A stretch of 64,000 bases of DNA from the NCBI GenBank assembly GCA_009918675.1, contig RGDM01000012.1, forward strand, positions 1-64,000, in the 5' to 3' direction. This document shows, one piece after another, positions 35,162 to 43,761 of the stretch; the first letter of the stretch is position 1, and each line of letters opens with the position of its first letter. Position numbers and translations under genes: made by a program. The notes beneath the pieces are model-generated. The model did not search any database and had not been told where the DNA came from. It saw only the letters and a list, made by a program, of their open reading frames with translations. The stretch comes from a bacterium. Its GTDB lineage: Bacteria > Bdellovibrionota_B > Oligoflexia > Silvanigrellales > Silvanigrellaceae.

Positions 35162-36310
35162 TCACCGACGTTTATTTTCGTCGCCCCGTTTTGTCAACTG
35201 GCCTTGCTTTGCCGCTGCACGCATGGCTTTTTCAAGAGATTCTAACAAGCCGGGGCCTTCGAAAAGCTGGCCTTGGAAAACAACCGCGGGTGTTTGCATC
35301 AGACCAACAGAACGAGCGAGCTTTTGCGCACGCCCCAGCAGCTCGGCAAGCCCTTCACCCGATCGGTAGCAGGAGCGAAAGTCACTCGTTTTGAAATCCC
35401 CTTGCTTGGCGAGTTCGAAGACAGGAACTTCGGATAGAAGGTCGCTTTTGGTGAGGGCTGCAAGGTGAAAGGAAGAAAAATCTCCCAGCTGATGAGCGCA
35501 CAAAGAACCCCGCGCCAACGCCATCGAAATTTCCGGGCGTGTGTAGGGAAACGGAACATAGACCGGCTTTAAGACACCGCGGTTTTCTTCAAGATGCTTT
35601 GCAAAATCCACCAAAAATGGAACGCAACCTTCGCACAGGTAATCAACAAACACGATTGCGTTTGCTTGCGATTTGCCTTCTCGCGGAAGACCTTCCAAAT
35701 TCAAATCAGCCACATTTGGAATTGCCCCGGGCCGTTCAACGGCAAGCGACCATTCGCCTTTGTTGCGCAGTTCATTGCTCCATTTCTCAAGAGCTTCACG
35801 GCGGCGCACTTCGTTGAGATAGCTGATCAGCTGCGGCCGCACGGCCGCAAAGCCTTCGCGCGGTGCAGAAGGGTCACTGGCTTCGTACAACAGTCGTGCG
35901 TCGTCGGTTGTTGCTTCATCGCGCGGAAGGAGTTGCGCTTCAACATCGGTTAATGATTTTTGTTCGGAGGCAGCTCGCGAGGCTAGCGTTTTTTCAAGCA
36001 AATGAAAGCGAGCTATCTTGTCGAGCTCTTTGTAAAATTGCAGATCAGCATCTCGCCGAGTTTGCAGTCGCAAAGCGTGCGCACGATCAAAGCTTGCTTT
36101 CAGCTCAGTGGATAATTGCGCGGGAGAAACGGCCTGGCCGCGCATACTGAACAAAGTTTGCTGCGCTGAAATAATGAACTGATCTGCCAGCACATCTGCG
36201 CGGCTCTGAGATTCGTTGACAGCGAAAAAGCGATAGGAGCCCCAGACCAGGACCGATGAACACAGTCCTCCGAGAGCTCCCCACAAGGCTGACTTGCGAC
36301 AAAAACTCAT
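35162..36310 (-). CDS. Membrane-anchored DsbA-like thiol-disulphide protein
   Basis: The 382-residue protein has an N-terminal membrane segment (about 10-30), a long helical region (about 35-200) and a C-terminal thioredoxin-fold domain (about 215-370) with CEGC as the redox pair. A second half shows TPAVVFQGQLFEG, the usual cis-Pro region of DsbA/DsbG-type proteins. The helical insert is a feature of the SurA/PpiC-like N-domains seen before some thioredoxins, but I see no PPIase motif. It should act in the periplasm on disulphides. ATG at 36310 follows GAGGCG. The barrel gene at 36364 lies 53 bases upstream and tRNA-Val five bases downstream. Confidence 0.83.
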   Translation of the reverse strand: MSFCRKSALWGALGGLCSSVLVWGSYRFFAVNESQSRADVLADQFIISAQQTLFSMRGQAVSPAQLSTELKASFDRAHALRLQTRRDADLQFYKELDKIARFHLLEKTLASRAASEQKSLTDVEAQLLPRDEATTDDARLLYEASDPSAPREGFAAVRPQLISYLNEVRRREALEKWSNELRNKGEWSLAVERPGAIPNVADLNLEGLPREGKSQANAIVFVDYLCEGCVPFLVDFAKHLEENRGVLKPVYVPFPYTRPEISMALARGSLCAHQLGDFSSFHLAALTKSDLLSEVPVFELAKQGDFKTSDFRSCYRSGEGLAELLGRAQKLARSVGLMQTPAVVFQGQLFEGPGLLESLEKAMRAAAKQGQLTKRGDENKRR

Positions 36311-36363
36311 GAAAACGCCTCTCAAACAAAACCGTTTAGGTGATGCCTGAGAAGCCTGCCGTC

Positions 36364-36987
36364 TTACAACCAAACTGTCAAACCAGCTCCAAGGCGAGTT
36401 GTGCGTGTGACAGGCTTGACTGCCTCACCTTTGCTGTTCTTACCGCTGAAGTTTGCGATTGTGTGATTCGCACCTAAGACCAAACTCACTTGAGTTGACG
36501 CGTAGTAGCTGATTTCAAATATTCCTCTAAATCCAGCTCCCGACAACGCAAGACGTTCGTTCTCAATATTGAGGTTCGCGCGAGAAACAACTGCGGCTCC
36601 CCCAACAACGATATTGCTAACAGGTGTACTCATCACCATGCGGGTCTCGACGCCCGTATCGACTTGGCGCAACTCGTTGCCACCAATCTCTGGATTGTTC
36701 ATTTGGGTTGTTGAGAAAAAAGCACCGGTTTGAATGAATCGGAAATGCTCGAGGCCGGCACTCAATTGCAAGCCATAGCCATTCATTCGTTGGCTTGAGG
36801 CATTTTCACTTCCCAAAGACACATCGCTTTGCGCTGCATGAACCTGCTGAGACAAATAAACGTTATTCTTATAGGGAGAGCGAAAACGGTTATAATAGTC
36901 ATGGGTCATTTCGTACCCATACGCCGGGGCAACCGCCCACAAGCTCACCCCCAACAACACTGCTTTTAGAACTGTAAACGCTTTCAT
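36364..36987 (-). CDS. Small outer-membrane beta-barrel-like protein
   Basis: The 207-residue precursor has a signal peptide (ending APAYG-YEM near residue 24). The mature part alternates strands such as GYGLQLSAGLEHFRFIQTGAFF, GVETRMVMSTP and FEISYYASTQVSLVLGA, and ends RLGAGLTVWL. The final aromatic residue fits barrel insertion. I cannot name the family. ATG at 36987 follows GAGGTGA. It is 53 bases before the DsbA-like gene on the same strand. The 216-base gap upstream holds AT-rich sequence and a 17-bp inverted repeat. Confidence 0.7.
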   Translation of the reverse strand: MKAFTVLKAVLLGVSLWAVAPAYGYEMTHDYYNRFRSPYKNNVYLSQQVHAAQSDVSLGSENASSQRMNGYGLQLSAGLEHFRFIQTGAFFSTTQMNNPEIGGNELRQVDTGVETRMVMSTPVSNIVVGGAAVVSRANLNIENERLALSGAGFRGIFEISYYASTQVSLVLGANHTIANFSGKNSKGEAVKPVTRTTRLGAGLTVWL

Positions 36988-37132
36988 AAATCACCTCATG
37001 CTTTGCGTTTGTGAGCATGAAAGCAGGACCCATGCCAAAAATCCCTTGACATTATTTTATTTCGTAATTTCGAATCGTTATACTTAAAGAATAAAACCAA
37101 GCGGCACGGCAGACTGTCGAAAACAACAGCAT

Positions 37133-37149
37133 TGTTTAGTTTCTAAACA
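37133..37149. promoter_or_regulatory. 17-bp inverted repeat upstream of the NadD-like gene
   Basis: TGTTTAG and CTAAACA flank a TTT centre, 55-71 bases before the NadD-like ATG and in the gap shared with the barrel gene at 36987. It has no following T tract, so it looks more like an operator than a terminator. The regulator is unknown. Confidence 0.35.
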
Positions 37150-37203
37150 GCTTATTTGAACGCTCTGAGCGGCCGATAACCGAAAAAGAAAAGCGCGAAG
37201 AGA

Positions 37204-37917
37204 ATGGGTAGAATGATGAAAAACACAGGTAGATTAGTCCGCATAGGTCTTTTGGGTGCCGCTTTTGATCCACCACATTTTGGCCATCTACGCCTGGCGC
37301 AGCTTGCACTCAACAGTCACGAAATTGATGAAATCTGGCTCGTTCCATCTCCCGAACGGTGGGACAAAAAACCGGTCGCGAGCGCCGAACACCGGGTTGC
37401 TTGGTTGAAAGCTGCGGTGAATCTGAGTCCTCACGAGCTTCGCTCGCGACTCCAGGTCACCGACATTGAACTTCAACAACCCACTTACCGGGGAACATAT
37501 CAGCTGATTTTGCAGCTCAGTCAGCTTTATCTGGACAAAAGCTTTACTCTTGTCTTGGGCTGGGACTCGTTTGTTGGGATTCCTGCCTGGCGCGACCCAA
37601 CAACCGGCGAACTCAATGGCGACAAGCTGCTCAAGTCGACGCGCTGCCTTGTGAGTCCGCGCGCAAACTCTCAAACAATCGAACACAGCCCGCACCCCGC
37701 CCCTCACAACGGAGGTGTGGTGATGTTACCCGCACTCGATGATCCAGAGGCTGGAGACATTGATTGGATGGTGGGTGTCAATGCCTTACAAGTCGCAGCT
37801 CTTTCAAGCAGCCTGATTCGCACCGCGATTGCAACCAACACGCCGCTCGAATTTCTTTTCCCAGAAATTGAAAAACAAATTCGAGACGGCGGTGATTACG
37901 AAAAAAACAAGAAATAA
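37204..37917 (+). CDS. nadD: NadD-like nicotinate-nucleotide adenylyltransferase
   Basis: The 237-residue protein belongs to the nucleotidyltransferase superfamily. The start GLLGAAFDPPHFGHLRLAQ carries the HxGH motif as HFGH. The expected second motif appears as SSSLIRTAIA near 200. The order and spacing fit NadD, which adenylates nicotinate mononucleotide to deamido-NAD. The insert after the substrate loop (about 150-175) is longer than in E. coli NadD. Three nearby ATG codons (37204, 37213, 37216) are possible starts and none has a strong site. The product is close enough to the family to be fairly sure. Confidence 0.82.
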   Translation: MGRMMKNTGRLVRIGLLGAAFDPPHFGHLRLAQLALNSHEIDEIWLVPSPERWDKKPVASAEHRVAWLKAAVNLSPHELRSRLQVTDIELQQPTYRGTYQLILQLSQLYLDKSFTLVLGWDSFVGIPAWRDPTTGELNGDKLLKSTRCLVSPRANSQTIEHSPHPAPHNGGVVMLPALDDPEAGDIDWMVGVNALQVAALSSSLIRTAIATNTPLEFLFPEIEKQIRDGGDYEKNKK

Positions 37918-37919
37918 AA

Positions 37920-38933
37920 TTAAAGCAAGAGCGAGCGCGCCTGCAATTCAATGCCGGACGTGAGACGAACACCCATGTGAGTCACGGTGTCGCTGGCAAG
38001 CAATGTTGCAAGCTCACCACAGGTGCGAATTGATTTCCCACGGACAAGTCCGAGCAAAAATCCGCCGGCAAAAAGATCGCCCGCACCGGTGGTGTCTACG
38101 ACGTTGACCCTGCGTGTTGGGATGTGCTGCGTTTGCCCGTTGTGGCAAACAAAAGCACCGCTAGCACCATCTTTAACAACTGCCATCTCAACTTGCTCGC
38201 CCAGTGTTCGGGCTGCTTTTTCACCCGTGCATCCCACCAGCATTTCTGCTTCTTGCGCGTTGGCAAACACCAATGAAACACAACTGCGGAACAGTTCGGT
38301 AAACCTCTGCTTGCTGCGCGAAACAACAAATGGGTCGGCAACATCAAGGGCAATTTTCACTTTGTTGGCATGCGCAAATGCAAGCGCATGTTCAATAGCG
38401 TCAACCTGCTCGGGTGTATCCCAAACATAGCCGGTGGTGAAAAAGATTTTGCTGTTTTTGATATCCTGCTCGGGAACGAAAAGGCGATTGTACGCGCGGC
38501 AGGCGCCCAAATGGGTGTTCAACGTGCGCTCGCCATCGGGAGTCACCACAACCAAACACGTGCCCGTTGCTCCCTCGACCACCGCAAGGCGATTGCGAAT
38601 GCTCAGCTGCTCCAGCCGTGCTGAAAATGAATCACCGTAGGTGTCGCGCGCGACACAGGAGCTGTAGCTCACCTCAGCACCTACAAGTGCCATGGCACGC
38701 AGTGCATTTGCAGCACTTCCGCCCAGTTCAACTTCGGCCGTCAGACGCCCCAGATTGGCAAGAATGCGAGTTTGCTCCGCTTCATCAACCAACTGCATGC
38801 GTCCTTTGTGCATGCCAAGCTCTTGAAGATCGCTCTCTTCAGCACGCACCAATAAATCCACGAGAGCATTCTCAATGGAAGTCACATCGATCCGGCGTGC
38901 AGATTGTTCGGGGCTTAAAAAAGACTGCGTCAT
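37920..38933 (-). CDS. PfkB-family kinase, adenosine-kinase type
   Basis: The 337-residue ribokinase-fold enzyme follows the adenosine-kinase group. Near the start are ENALVDLLV and LGMHKGRMQLVD, then VELGGSAANALRAMALVG with the substrate-lid glycines. The catalytic end has VVDTTGAGDLFAGGFLLG, where GAGD supplies the base. The product is probably AMP from adenosine or a related sugar phosphate. ATG at 38933 has GAGGGA ahead; an upstream ATG at 38948 overlaps the lipoprotein stop (ATGA). Either way it is the last gene of the TonB receptor operon, which is unusual company for a salvage kinase. Confidence 0.85.
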   Translation of the reverse strand: MTQSFLSPEQSARRIDVTSIENALVDLLVRAEESDLQELGMHKGRMQLVDEAEQTRILANLGRLTAEVELGGSAANALRAMALVGAEVSYSSCVARDTYGDSFSARLEQLSIRNRLAVVEGATGTCLVVVTPDGERTLNTHLGACRAYNRLFVPEQDIKNSKIFFTTGYVWDTPEQVDAIEHALAFAHANKVKIALDVADPFVVSRSKQRFTELFRSCVSLVFANAQEAEMLVGCTGEKAARTLGEQVEMAVVKDGASGAFVCHNGQTQHIPTRRVNVVDTTGAGDLFAGGFLLGLVRGKSIRTCGELATLLASDTVTHMGVRLTSGIELQARSLLL

Positions 38934-38944
38934 GCGTCCCTCGG

Positions 38945-39937
38945 TCATTGTCGGGCTGAAAAAGTTGTCCAGGCGAAATCTATTCCACCTTGCAAATCGC
39001 GCACAATGCCAACCGCTGTCAACGGCTCGGAACCAGAAAACGTGAGCTCGGCTTTAGCGGCGCGTTGATTATCCAGTTCTCCGCGCGATAAATACCACTG
39101 CACTCGCTGTTTTGCCGAAGGGTCGGTGTCGCCCCCAGATAAGGTCATCTGCAGCGTCACTGGTGATCCTGCGACAACCTCTCCGCGTGCCGGCGAAAGT
39201 GCAGAAATCGACGGTGGCGTGTTGGTGATAGGCGAACCATTGCCTGTTAAAAGACGCGACAAACAGCTCTGTGTTGGTGTTTCTGAGCTTGTTGGCTGCG
39301 CAACCACAGGGAATGTCAGCACTCCTGTATCTGCGGTGAGTGCACCCGAAGTTGCTACGTATTCCAGTTTGAACAATGGCAACGTGCCCATCTGTGAAAA
39401 TTCTCCGTTGAGAACTTCAGACGCAGGAGAATCGAATGCAATCACGTGCTCTTCAATTCGGATCGGGGTTTCTTGAACAACCGTTCGAGATGCGGGCGTG
39501 GTGCTCAAACCGAGCGTTGCCAATGGAACTTCGATATCAAATTGCCCCAGTGAAGCATCGTTGATGAGCTTGCAAGCAGCATCTGCAGGTAAAGGTTGAA
39601 CGAGTTGAGTGCGTTTGAGTTTAGTCAGTTGCAAAGTAACAGGCTGCGCTCCTGGCGGTGCGAGAACAAGAAAGCGGAGCGCATTTTTTTGCGCGGGTCG
39701 CAACGGATATTGCTGACAGTGTGTTTCGCCAGCAAGTGTTAAACAATTTTGTCCACTCACAGGTGAAGCAAACTTTTGCAGTGTTTGAACTGCTGGCACA
39801 CGAATATCTTCAACCACGTAAAAAATTTTGCTCGGCCTGCATGAAAGAGAAAAAACAAGCAAAGGAATTGAAAGAGCCAAGCGGAGTGTCTCCGTTGATT
39901 GCTGTCGAAGGCGACTCTCACGTGAAAAAATCGGCAT
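38945..39937 (-). CDS. Lipoprotein with a C-terminal Ig-like domain
   Basis: The 330-residue protein has a signal peptide with lipobox-like LVFSLSC (Cys about 33). Residues about 235-330 look like an Ig- or PKD-like beta domain (TPPSISALSPARGEVVAGSPVTL and the closing DLQGGIDFAWTTF). Several cysteines suggest disulphides. It starts 12 bases after the TonB-dependent receptor stop, with AAGGAG in front, so it is very likely co-expressed. A surface-exposed binding partner of that receptor is a reasonable idea, as SusD-like lipoproteins do elsewhere, but it is not SusD in sequence. Confidence 0.8.
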   Translation of the reverse strand: MPIFSRESRLRQQSTETLRLALSIPLLVFSLSCRPSKIFYVVEDIRVPAVQTLQKFASPVSGQNCLTLAGETHCQQYPLRPAQKNALRFLVLAPPGAQPVTLQLTKLKRTQLVQPLPADAACKLINDASLGQFDIEVPLATLGLSTTPASRTVVQETPIRIEEHVIAFDSPASEVLNGEFSQMGTLPLFKLEYVATSGALTADTGVLTFPVVAQPTSSETPTQSCLSRLLTGNGSPITNTPPSISALSPARGEVVAGSPVTLQMTLSGGDTDPSAKQRVQWYLSRGELDNQRAAKAELTFSGSEPLTAVGIVRDLQGGIDFAWTTFSARQ

Positions 39938-39948
39938 TGCTAGGCTCC

Positions 39949-42336
39949 TTAAAAAACAGCTTTGATTCCAAACGAGGGGATAAGAGGCGTTCCGAGAACT
40001 TCTTCTCGGCTTCTGTAATCCGGAGAGTATCTGTAGCCTTGCACATTTTCTCGATTGGTCGCGTTGAGCAATTCGAAATAAGTTGAAAGGGTCCAGTCAC
40101 TCATTCTGAAATCATAATCGGTTCGCACATCCAGCTGTGCAAAAGCAGGATTTCGGCCGTTGTTGATATTCAACACAGGGGTTGGAGAGGATGACAATGC
40201 TCTGTATCGACCCGTATTCTGGTTAAAGATGCTGCCCTCGATGATGTTGAAGGGGCCACCGCTCAAGTACTGCCAGCGAGCGCTTAATTCCCACTGACCG
40301 GTGACACGATAACTGCCAACTACATTGACGGAATGCGGCCGGTCGAAGTCGAAATTCCGCCAAACAAACAAAGCAGGATCTTTGCGTTCTGAATGACTCC
40401 AACCGTAGCTCAGCCAGCCATTCCAGCGTCCTTTGCGCGCTTTGCGAATAAGAATCTCCGCACCATACGCTCGGCCTTCAATGTTGTTCTCGTATCGCAG
40501 CGCTCGATCCGCAGTTGCTTGGCCAACAAGGTGCCACATCTTTTTCTGATAGAATTGCAGATCAGCATCCAGATCTTCAATGACATTTTGTTCGATTCCA
40601 AAAACAAGGTGACGTGCACGCTCGAGTGTCAGGTTGGGATTTCCGTAATCAGGGGCATCGAATTGTGGGCCCGGACGTTGACTATACGTGCCAACGGCAC
40701 CTTTCAATGCAGTGCCAGGAATCAGCTGCCAACGTGTTGCAAATCGCGGATCCGCCGCGCGCTGAACAGAACGATTCCCCTGCAGGAAGGCAACTCCTGG
40801 GTTGAGCATAAGCTCATCGGTCGGTTTCCAAACCACATCAAGATGGGCCTGAAGCGTTGTTGTTTCGCGCTTCACATCGGAGGAAGTCTTGCTTGCCGAA
40901 TCAGGATCAAAAAACGGCGTAAAGCCTGTTGGAGGCAGCTGAATTGCGCTCACTTTCGAGGTTGTACGGTCGAACTCCGGACGCACACCCATCGAACCCG
41001 ACCACTGCTCGTTGAATTTTTTATCGACCACAACATCAAGACCAAGTCGATTCCCACGAACATCAACTGTGTTATCGAAGATGTCTTGATTGATGATCAC
41101 AAGTCGTTGTTGCGGGACAAGAGTTAAACCCCAACCATCGCCCAAGTTTAAACTGTAGCGCAGGCCCATGACCTCGAAGTAGTTGAACAAAGAAAACTGC
41201 GCTGTTCCTTCAGAATTATTTGCTTGACCCGAGGGTACAACCAAACTCAACCTATCTGCCGCGCCGACAAGATATCCTTGCCAGGTTCCCTTTGAATGCG
41301 TGCCGTTGAGTATGAGTTGGTAATCGGTGATCTGTGGAACTGTGAATCGCTGCAAACGCGAACCACCCACTTTCTTAATGAGCGGCACCAGCAATTCAAT
41401 ATAGCTGCGGCGGAATCCGGCGCGAACACCGACAGGCGTTTCGGAAAACGTTTGAGTTGGGGTTTCCAAATAAGCGGCAGATTGCAAAAGCCCGAGTTCA
41501 AACTCTCCGCCTGTACGCGCAGGAACTTTATTCTCCGATCGCAATTGAATAGTTGCACCAATTGCGTCGTTGTAAAGCGAAGAAAACCCACCCGGATAAA
41601 AATCGATGCCCTCAAGTGCTCGAGTGGGAATCACTGTGCCAAGTCCGCCCAAGTGGAAAACAAAAGGTAACTCAAGTCTGTCGTAAAAACTTTTCGTATC
41701 CTCGGGCGCACTTCCACGCACAACCACATTCGCAGCCCCTGGAAAAACCGGCAACACACTTGGCAGAGTTTGCAAAGCCGACACGGCATCTCCGCGTGTT
41801 CCGGGAACCCGCAAAATTTCGCTGCGGGTCAGTGACTGCTGGCTGACCTCAACCTTTCGCCGCGCGCGAATGACTCCAACCCCCAAGAGATCTGCAGATG
41901 GCTCAAGATTTATTTTTCCAAGGTCCTCGACTGAGGGAGTGGTTGAACTGTCGCCCCCTGCAGATTGCGACAATGTTTGCGCCGAGGGTTGCTCGAGACG
42001 GTACTCAAGCGGAAGATACCCTTCTTTTTGGATCAGTAACGCCTCTGCGTTCGCCGGAATTTCAATTTCAAACACGCCATCTGCATTGGTTTCTGTTGAT
42101 AGTCCGCGCTTTGGCAAAACTGTCACCGTGGCGGCTTTGAGCTTATCCAGACTCCCGCGCACACCAACGCGTGCGCGCAGCTTTCGAACCGCCTCAGGTT
42201 TTGCTTTTTGCTCTTCTGCCGCAACCGTTGGCGCAGAACTTGGAGATGTTTCGGCAGCCTGTGCCGCGATAGAAAAAAGAGCGATGGAGAGTCCGAGGGC
42301 GGCGAAGGAAAAAGATTTAGATGCATATTTAGTCAT
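39949..42336 (-). CDS. TonB-dependent outer-membrane receptor
   Basis: The 795-residue protein has a signal peptide (ending IAAQA-AET near 28). Residues about 48-125 form a carboxypeptidase-regulatory-like module (ATVTVLPKRGLSTETNADGVFEIEIPANAEALL pattern). A plug follows, with TPGTRGDAVSALQTLPSVLP-like and GAANVVVRGSAPEDTKSFYDRLELP near 190-230. The rest is a 22-strand barrel ending SFGIKAVF. Such receptors bind a ligand and move it inward with energy from TonB. A TonB-like protein is encoded just upstream with an 8-base overlap. The ligand cannot be read; iron chelates, B12 and carbohydrates are common. ATG at 42336 follows GGAAGG. Confidence 0.93.
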   Translation of the reverse strand: MTKYASKSFSFAALGLSIALFSIAAQAAETSPSSAPTVAAEEQKAKPEAVRKLRARVGVRGSLDKLKAATVTVLPKRGLSTETNADGVFEIEIPANAEALLIQKEGYLPLEYRLEQPSAQTLSQSAGGDSSTTPSVEDLGKINLEPSADLLGVGVIRARRKVEVSQQSLTRSEILRVPGTRGDAVSALQTLPSVLPVFPGAANVVVRGSAPEDTKSFYDRLELPFVFHLGGLGTVIPTRALEGIDFYPGGFSSLYNDAIGATIQLRSENKVPARTGGEFELGLLQSAAYLETPTQTFSETPVGVRAGFRRSYIELLVPLIKKVGGSRLQRFTVPQITDYQLILNGTHSKGTWQGYLVGAADRLSLVVPSGQANNSEGTAQFSLFNYFEVMGLRYSLNLGDGWGLTLVPQQRLVIINQDIFDNTVDVRGNRLGLDVVVDKKFNEQWSGSMGVRPEFDRTTSKVSAIQLPPTGFTPFFDPDSASKTSSDVKRETTTLQAHLDVVWKPTDELMLNPGVAFLQGNRSVQRAADPRFATRWQLIPGTALKGAVGTYSQRPGPQFDAPDYGNPNLTLERARHLVFGIEQNVIEDLDADLQFYQKKMWHLVGQATADRALRYENNIEGRAYGAEILIRKARKGRWNGWLSYGWSHSERKDPALFVWRNFDFDRPHSVNVVGSYRVTGQWELSARWQYLSGGPFNIIEGSIFNQNTGRYRALSSSPTPVLNINNGRNPAFAQLDVRTDYDFRMSDWTLSTYFELLNATNRENVQGYRYSPDYRSREEVLGTPLIPSFGIKAVF

Positions 42337-43054
42337 AGATGACCTTCCAAACAAGTTTCTTACCAGTGACACCCACCGGACGCCCCGCCAATAAGGCAGG
42401 GCGACATCTCAGTTTGAGCGCTGTTTTCAGTGCAAGTTTATCAATGTCAAAGCCTGTTCCGGTTTTCAAATTCGCCGTCTGGACAACGCCCGATGAAGCA
42501 ATTGCAACTTCAATCACCACTTCTGCATTTGTGAGCCCTGCATTCAAAGCGTCCGTGGTGAGTTCCAAATTCGGAGGCACTGGACACTGCGCAGGCGCAT
42601 CAGCAACAGCTTCACTGAAAGTTTCCTCAGTCGCGGCCAAGGGAGGCGGCGGTGGTTTGTTGGCATCCGCAGGATTCACTTCTGCCAAACTCGAATTACC
42701 AACAGCAATCGCAGGAGCGGTGCTTCGTTCAGTGCCTGGTTTTGCAGTTGAATCCGATAAACCAGCGCGCACTTCGGGTGGTTGCTGAGGCTTCTTTGGA
42801 ACGGGTTGACGCTTGTCGACCCGCACCACGGGGCGCGGCGTTGGGCGGGCTGATGGCGTTGGCAACACGGGAGCGGGAGTTGGGCGAACCACGGCCTGTG
42901 GCGGCTCGGCGATTCGAACTTTAACAGCCACAGGCTCGCGCACTGCTTCAGAATGAGGCAACCAATTCTTCAAGCCAATAAAAAGCACAACATGAGCAAG
43001 CATGCTCAAGAGCAACGCACGCTCTGTAAATGTCCTGCCCACCGAAAAGAACAT
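42329..43054 (-). CDS. TonB-like energy transducer
   Basis: The 241-residue protein has one N-terminal membrane helix (about 12-32), then a long Pro-rich linker (PTPAPVLPTPSARPTPRPV and KPQQPPEV), then a C-terminal TonB-fold of about 80 residues (ELTTDALNAGLTNAEVVIEVAIAS, ending LVWKVIYD). It should span the periplasm and couple inner-membrane proton force to the receptor at 39949. ExbB and ExbD are not in this window. The start ATG at 43054 has GGAG six bases ahead; a TTG at 43072 is less likely. The stop overlaps the receptor start by eight bases. Confidence 0.85.
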   Translation of the reverse strand: MFFSVGRTFTERALLLSMLAHVVLFIGLKNWLPHSEAVREPVAVKVRIAEPPQAVVRPTPAPVLPTPSARPTPRPVVRVDKRQPVPKKPQQPPEVRAGLSDSTAKPGTERSTAPAIAVGNSSLAEVNPADANKPPPPPLAATEETFSEAVADAPAQCPVPPNLELTTDALNAGLTNAEVVIEVAIASSGVVQTANLKTGTGFDIDKLALKTALKLRCRPALLAGRPVGVTGKKLVWKVIYD

Positions 43055-43243
43055 GCATGACTCCGACCACAATCTGAAGGCTCTAAGTTGTCATGTTCCA
43101 TGCCAAGGCTCAACCTACTGATTTCAAAGTTCACAAAATTTTCGGACGTCAAAAGGGCGGCTGACGGGAGTCCACAACTTCAGTTTGAAAGGCTACGCTT
43201 TCCGTATCGCAGGTTTTTTTCCATCGGCAGGAGATTGGTTCTC

Positions 43244-43690
43244 ATGACGAATTCAATATTCAAAAAGCATGCCCGTAGCACAGCTCTCTGCCTGGGAATG
43301 TTGCTTTGCAGTTCGGCGTTCGCTTTTTATGGACTCGATATCAATGATCTCCCCCGCGATGGAGATGTCACAATTCCAGGCGACTATCCGATCATGGTGC
43401 GCAAAAAGGGGACGGTTCAACTCAGTGGTTTGAACGACAGCCTGACTTTGAATCTTGTCAACCCAAATCCGCAGGCTGCGATTGTGCAAATTGCAGCATC
43501 ATCGGAAAAGAAAACCCGGACTCTGAGAGTTATGGCAGGTGTACCAACACTTTATAACGCAAAGACAAGCAAAGAAGTCACCCTCCGGGTGACAGATGGA
43601 GATGTCACCATCACCAGTATTCATCCATTGAAGGTGCAGCATCCAGGCCGCATGCAAGCGCCCGGGCAGCTACCAGCAATCCAGAAGTAA
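43244..43690 (+). CDS. Small secreted protein, unknown function
   Basis: The 148-residue precursor has a basic N-region and a hydrophobic core (TALCLGMLLCSSAFAFYG), so it should be exported. The mature part is beta-rich and mostly uncharged, and contains RDGDVTIPGDYPIMV and a similar VTDGDVTITSIHP near the end. A hairpin terminator follows at 43721-43761. The ATG at 43244 has AGGAGA nine bases ahead; longer readings upstream lack a site. It is divergent from the TonB gene across 189 bases. No family is recognised. Confidence 0.7.
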   Translation: MTNSIFKKHARSTALCLGMLLCSSAFAFYGLDINDLPRDGDVTIPGDYPIMVRKKGTVQLSGLNDSLTLNLVNPNPQAAIVQIAASSEKKTRTLRVMAGVPTLYNAKTSKEVTLRVTDGDVTITSIHPLKVQHPGRMQAPGQLPAIQK

Positions 43691-43720
43691 AAGACCGAGA
43701 CAAAAATCTCGAGACGGTTC

Positions 43721-43761
43721 AGCGGACAACTCTCTTACGCAAGATGGGTTGTCCGCTTTTT
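43721..43761 (+). terminator. Rho-independent terminator after the small secreted protein
   Basis: AGCGGACAAC (43721-43730) and GTTGTCCGCT (43748-43757) form a 10-bp perfect stem with a 17-base loop and five T residues after it. It lies 30 bases past the stop at 43690. Its right arm and T tract fall inside the 3' end of nagZ (stop at 43735), so nagZ coding sequence and this terminator share bases. Confidence 0.85.

Noticed and set aside
40393..41127. Open frame of 244 codons antisense to the TonB-dependent receptor
   Set aside because: The minus-strand receptor is continuous and typical; the plus-strand frame has no motif, no start context and odd composition.
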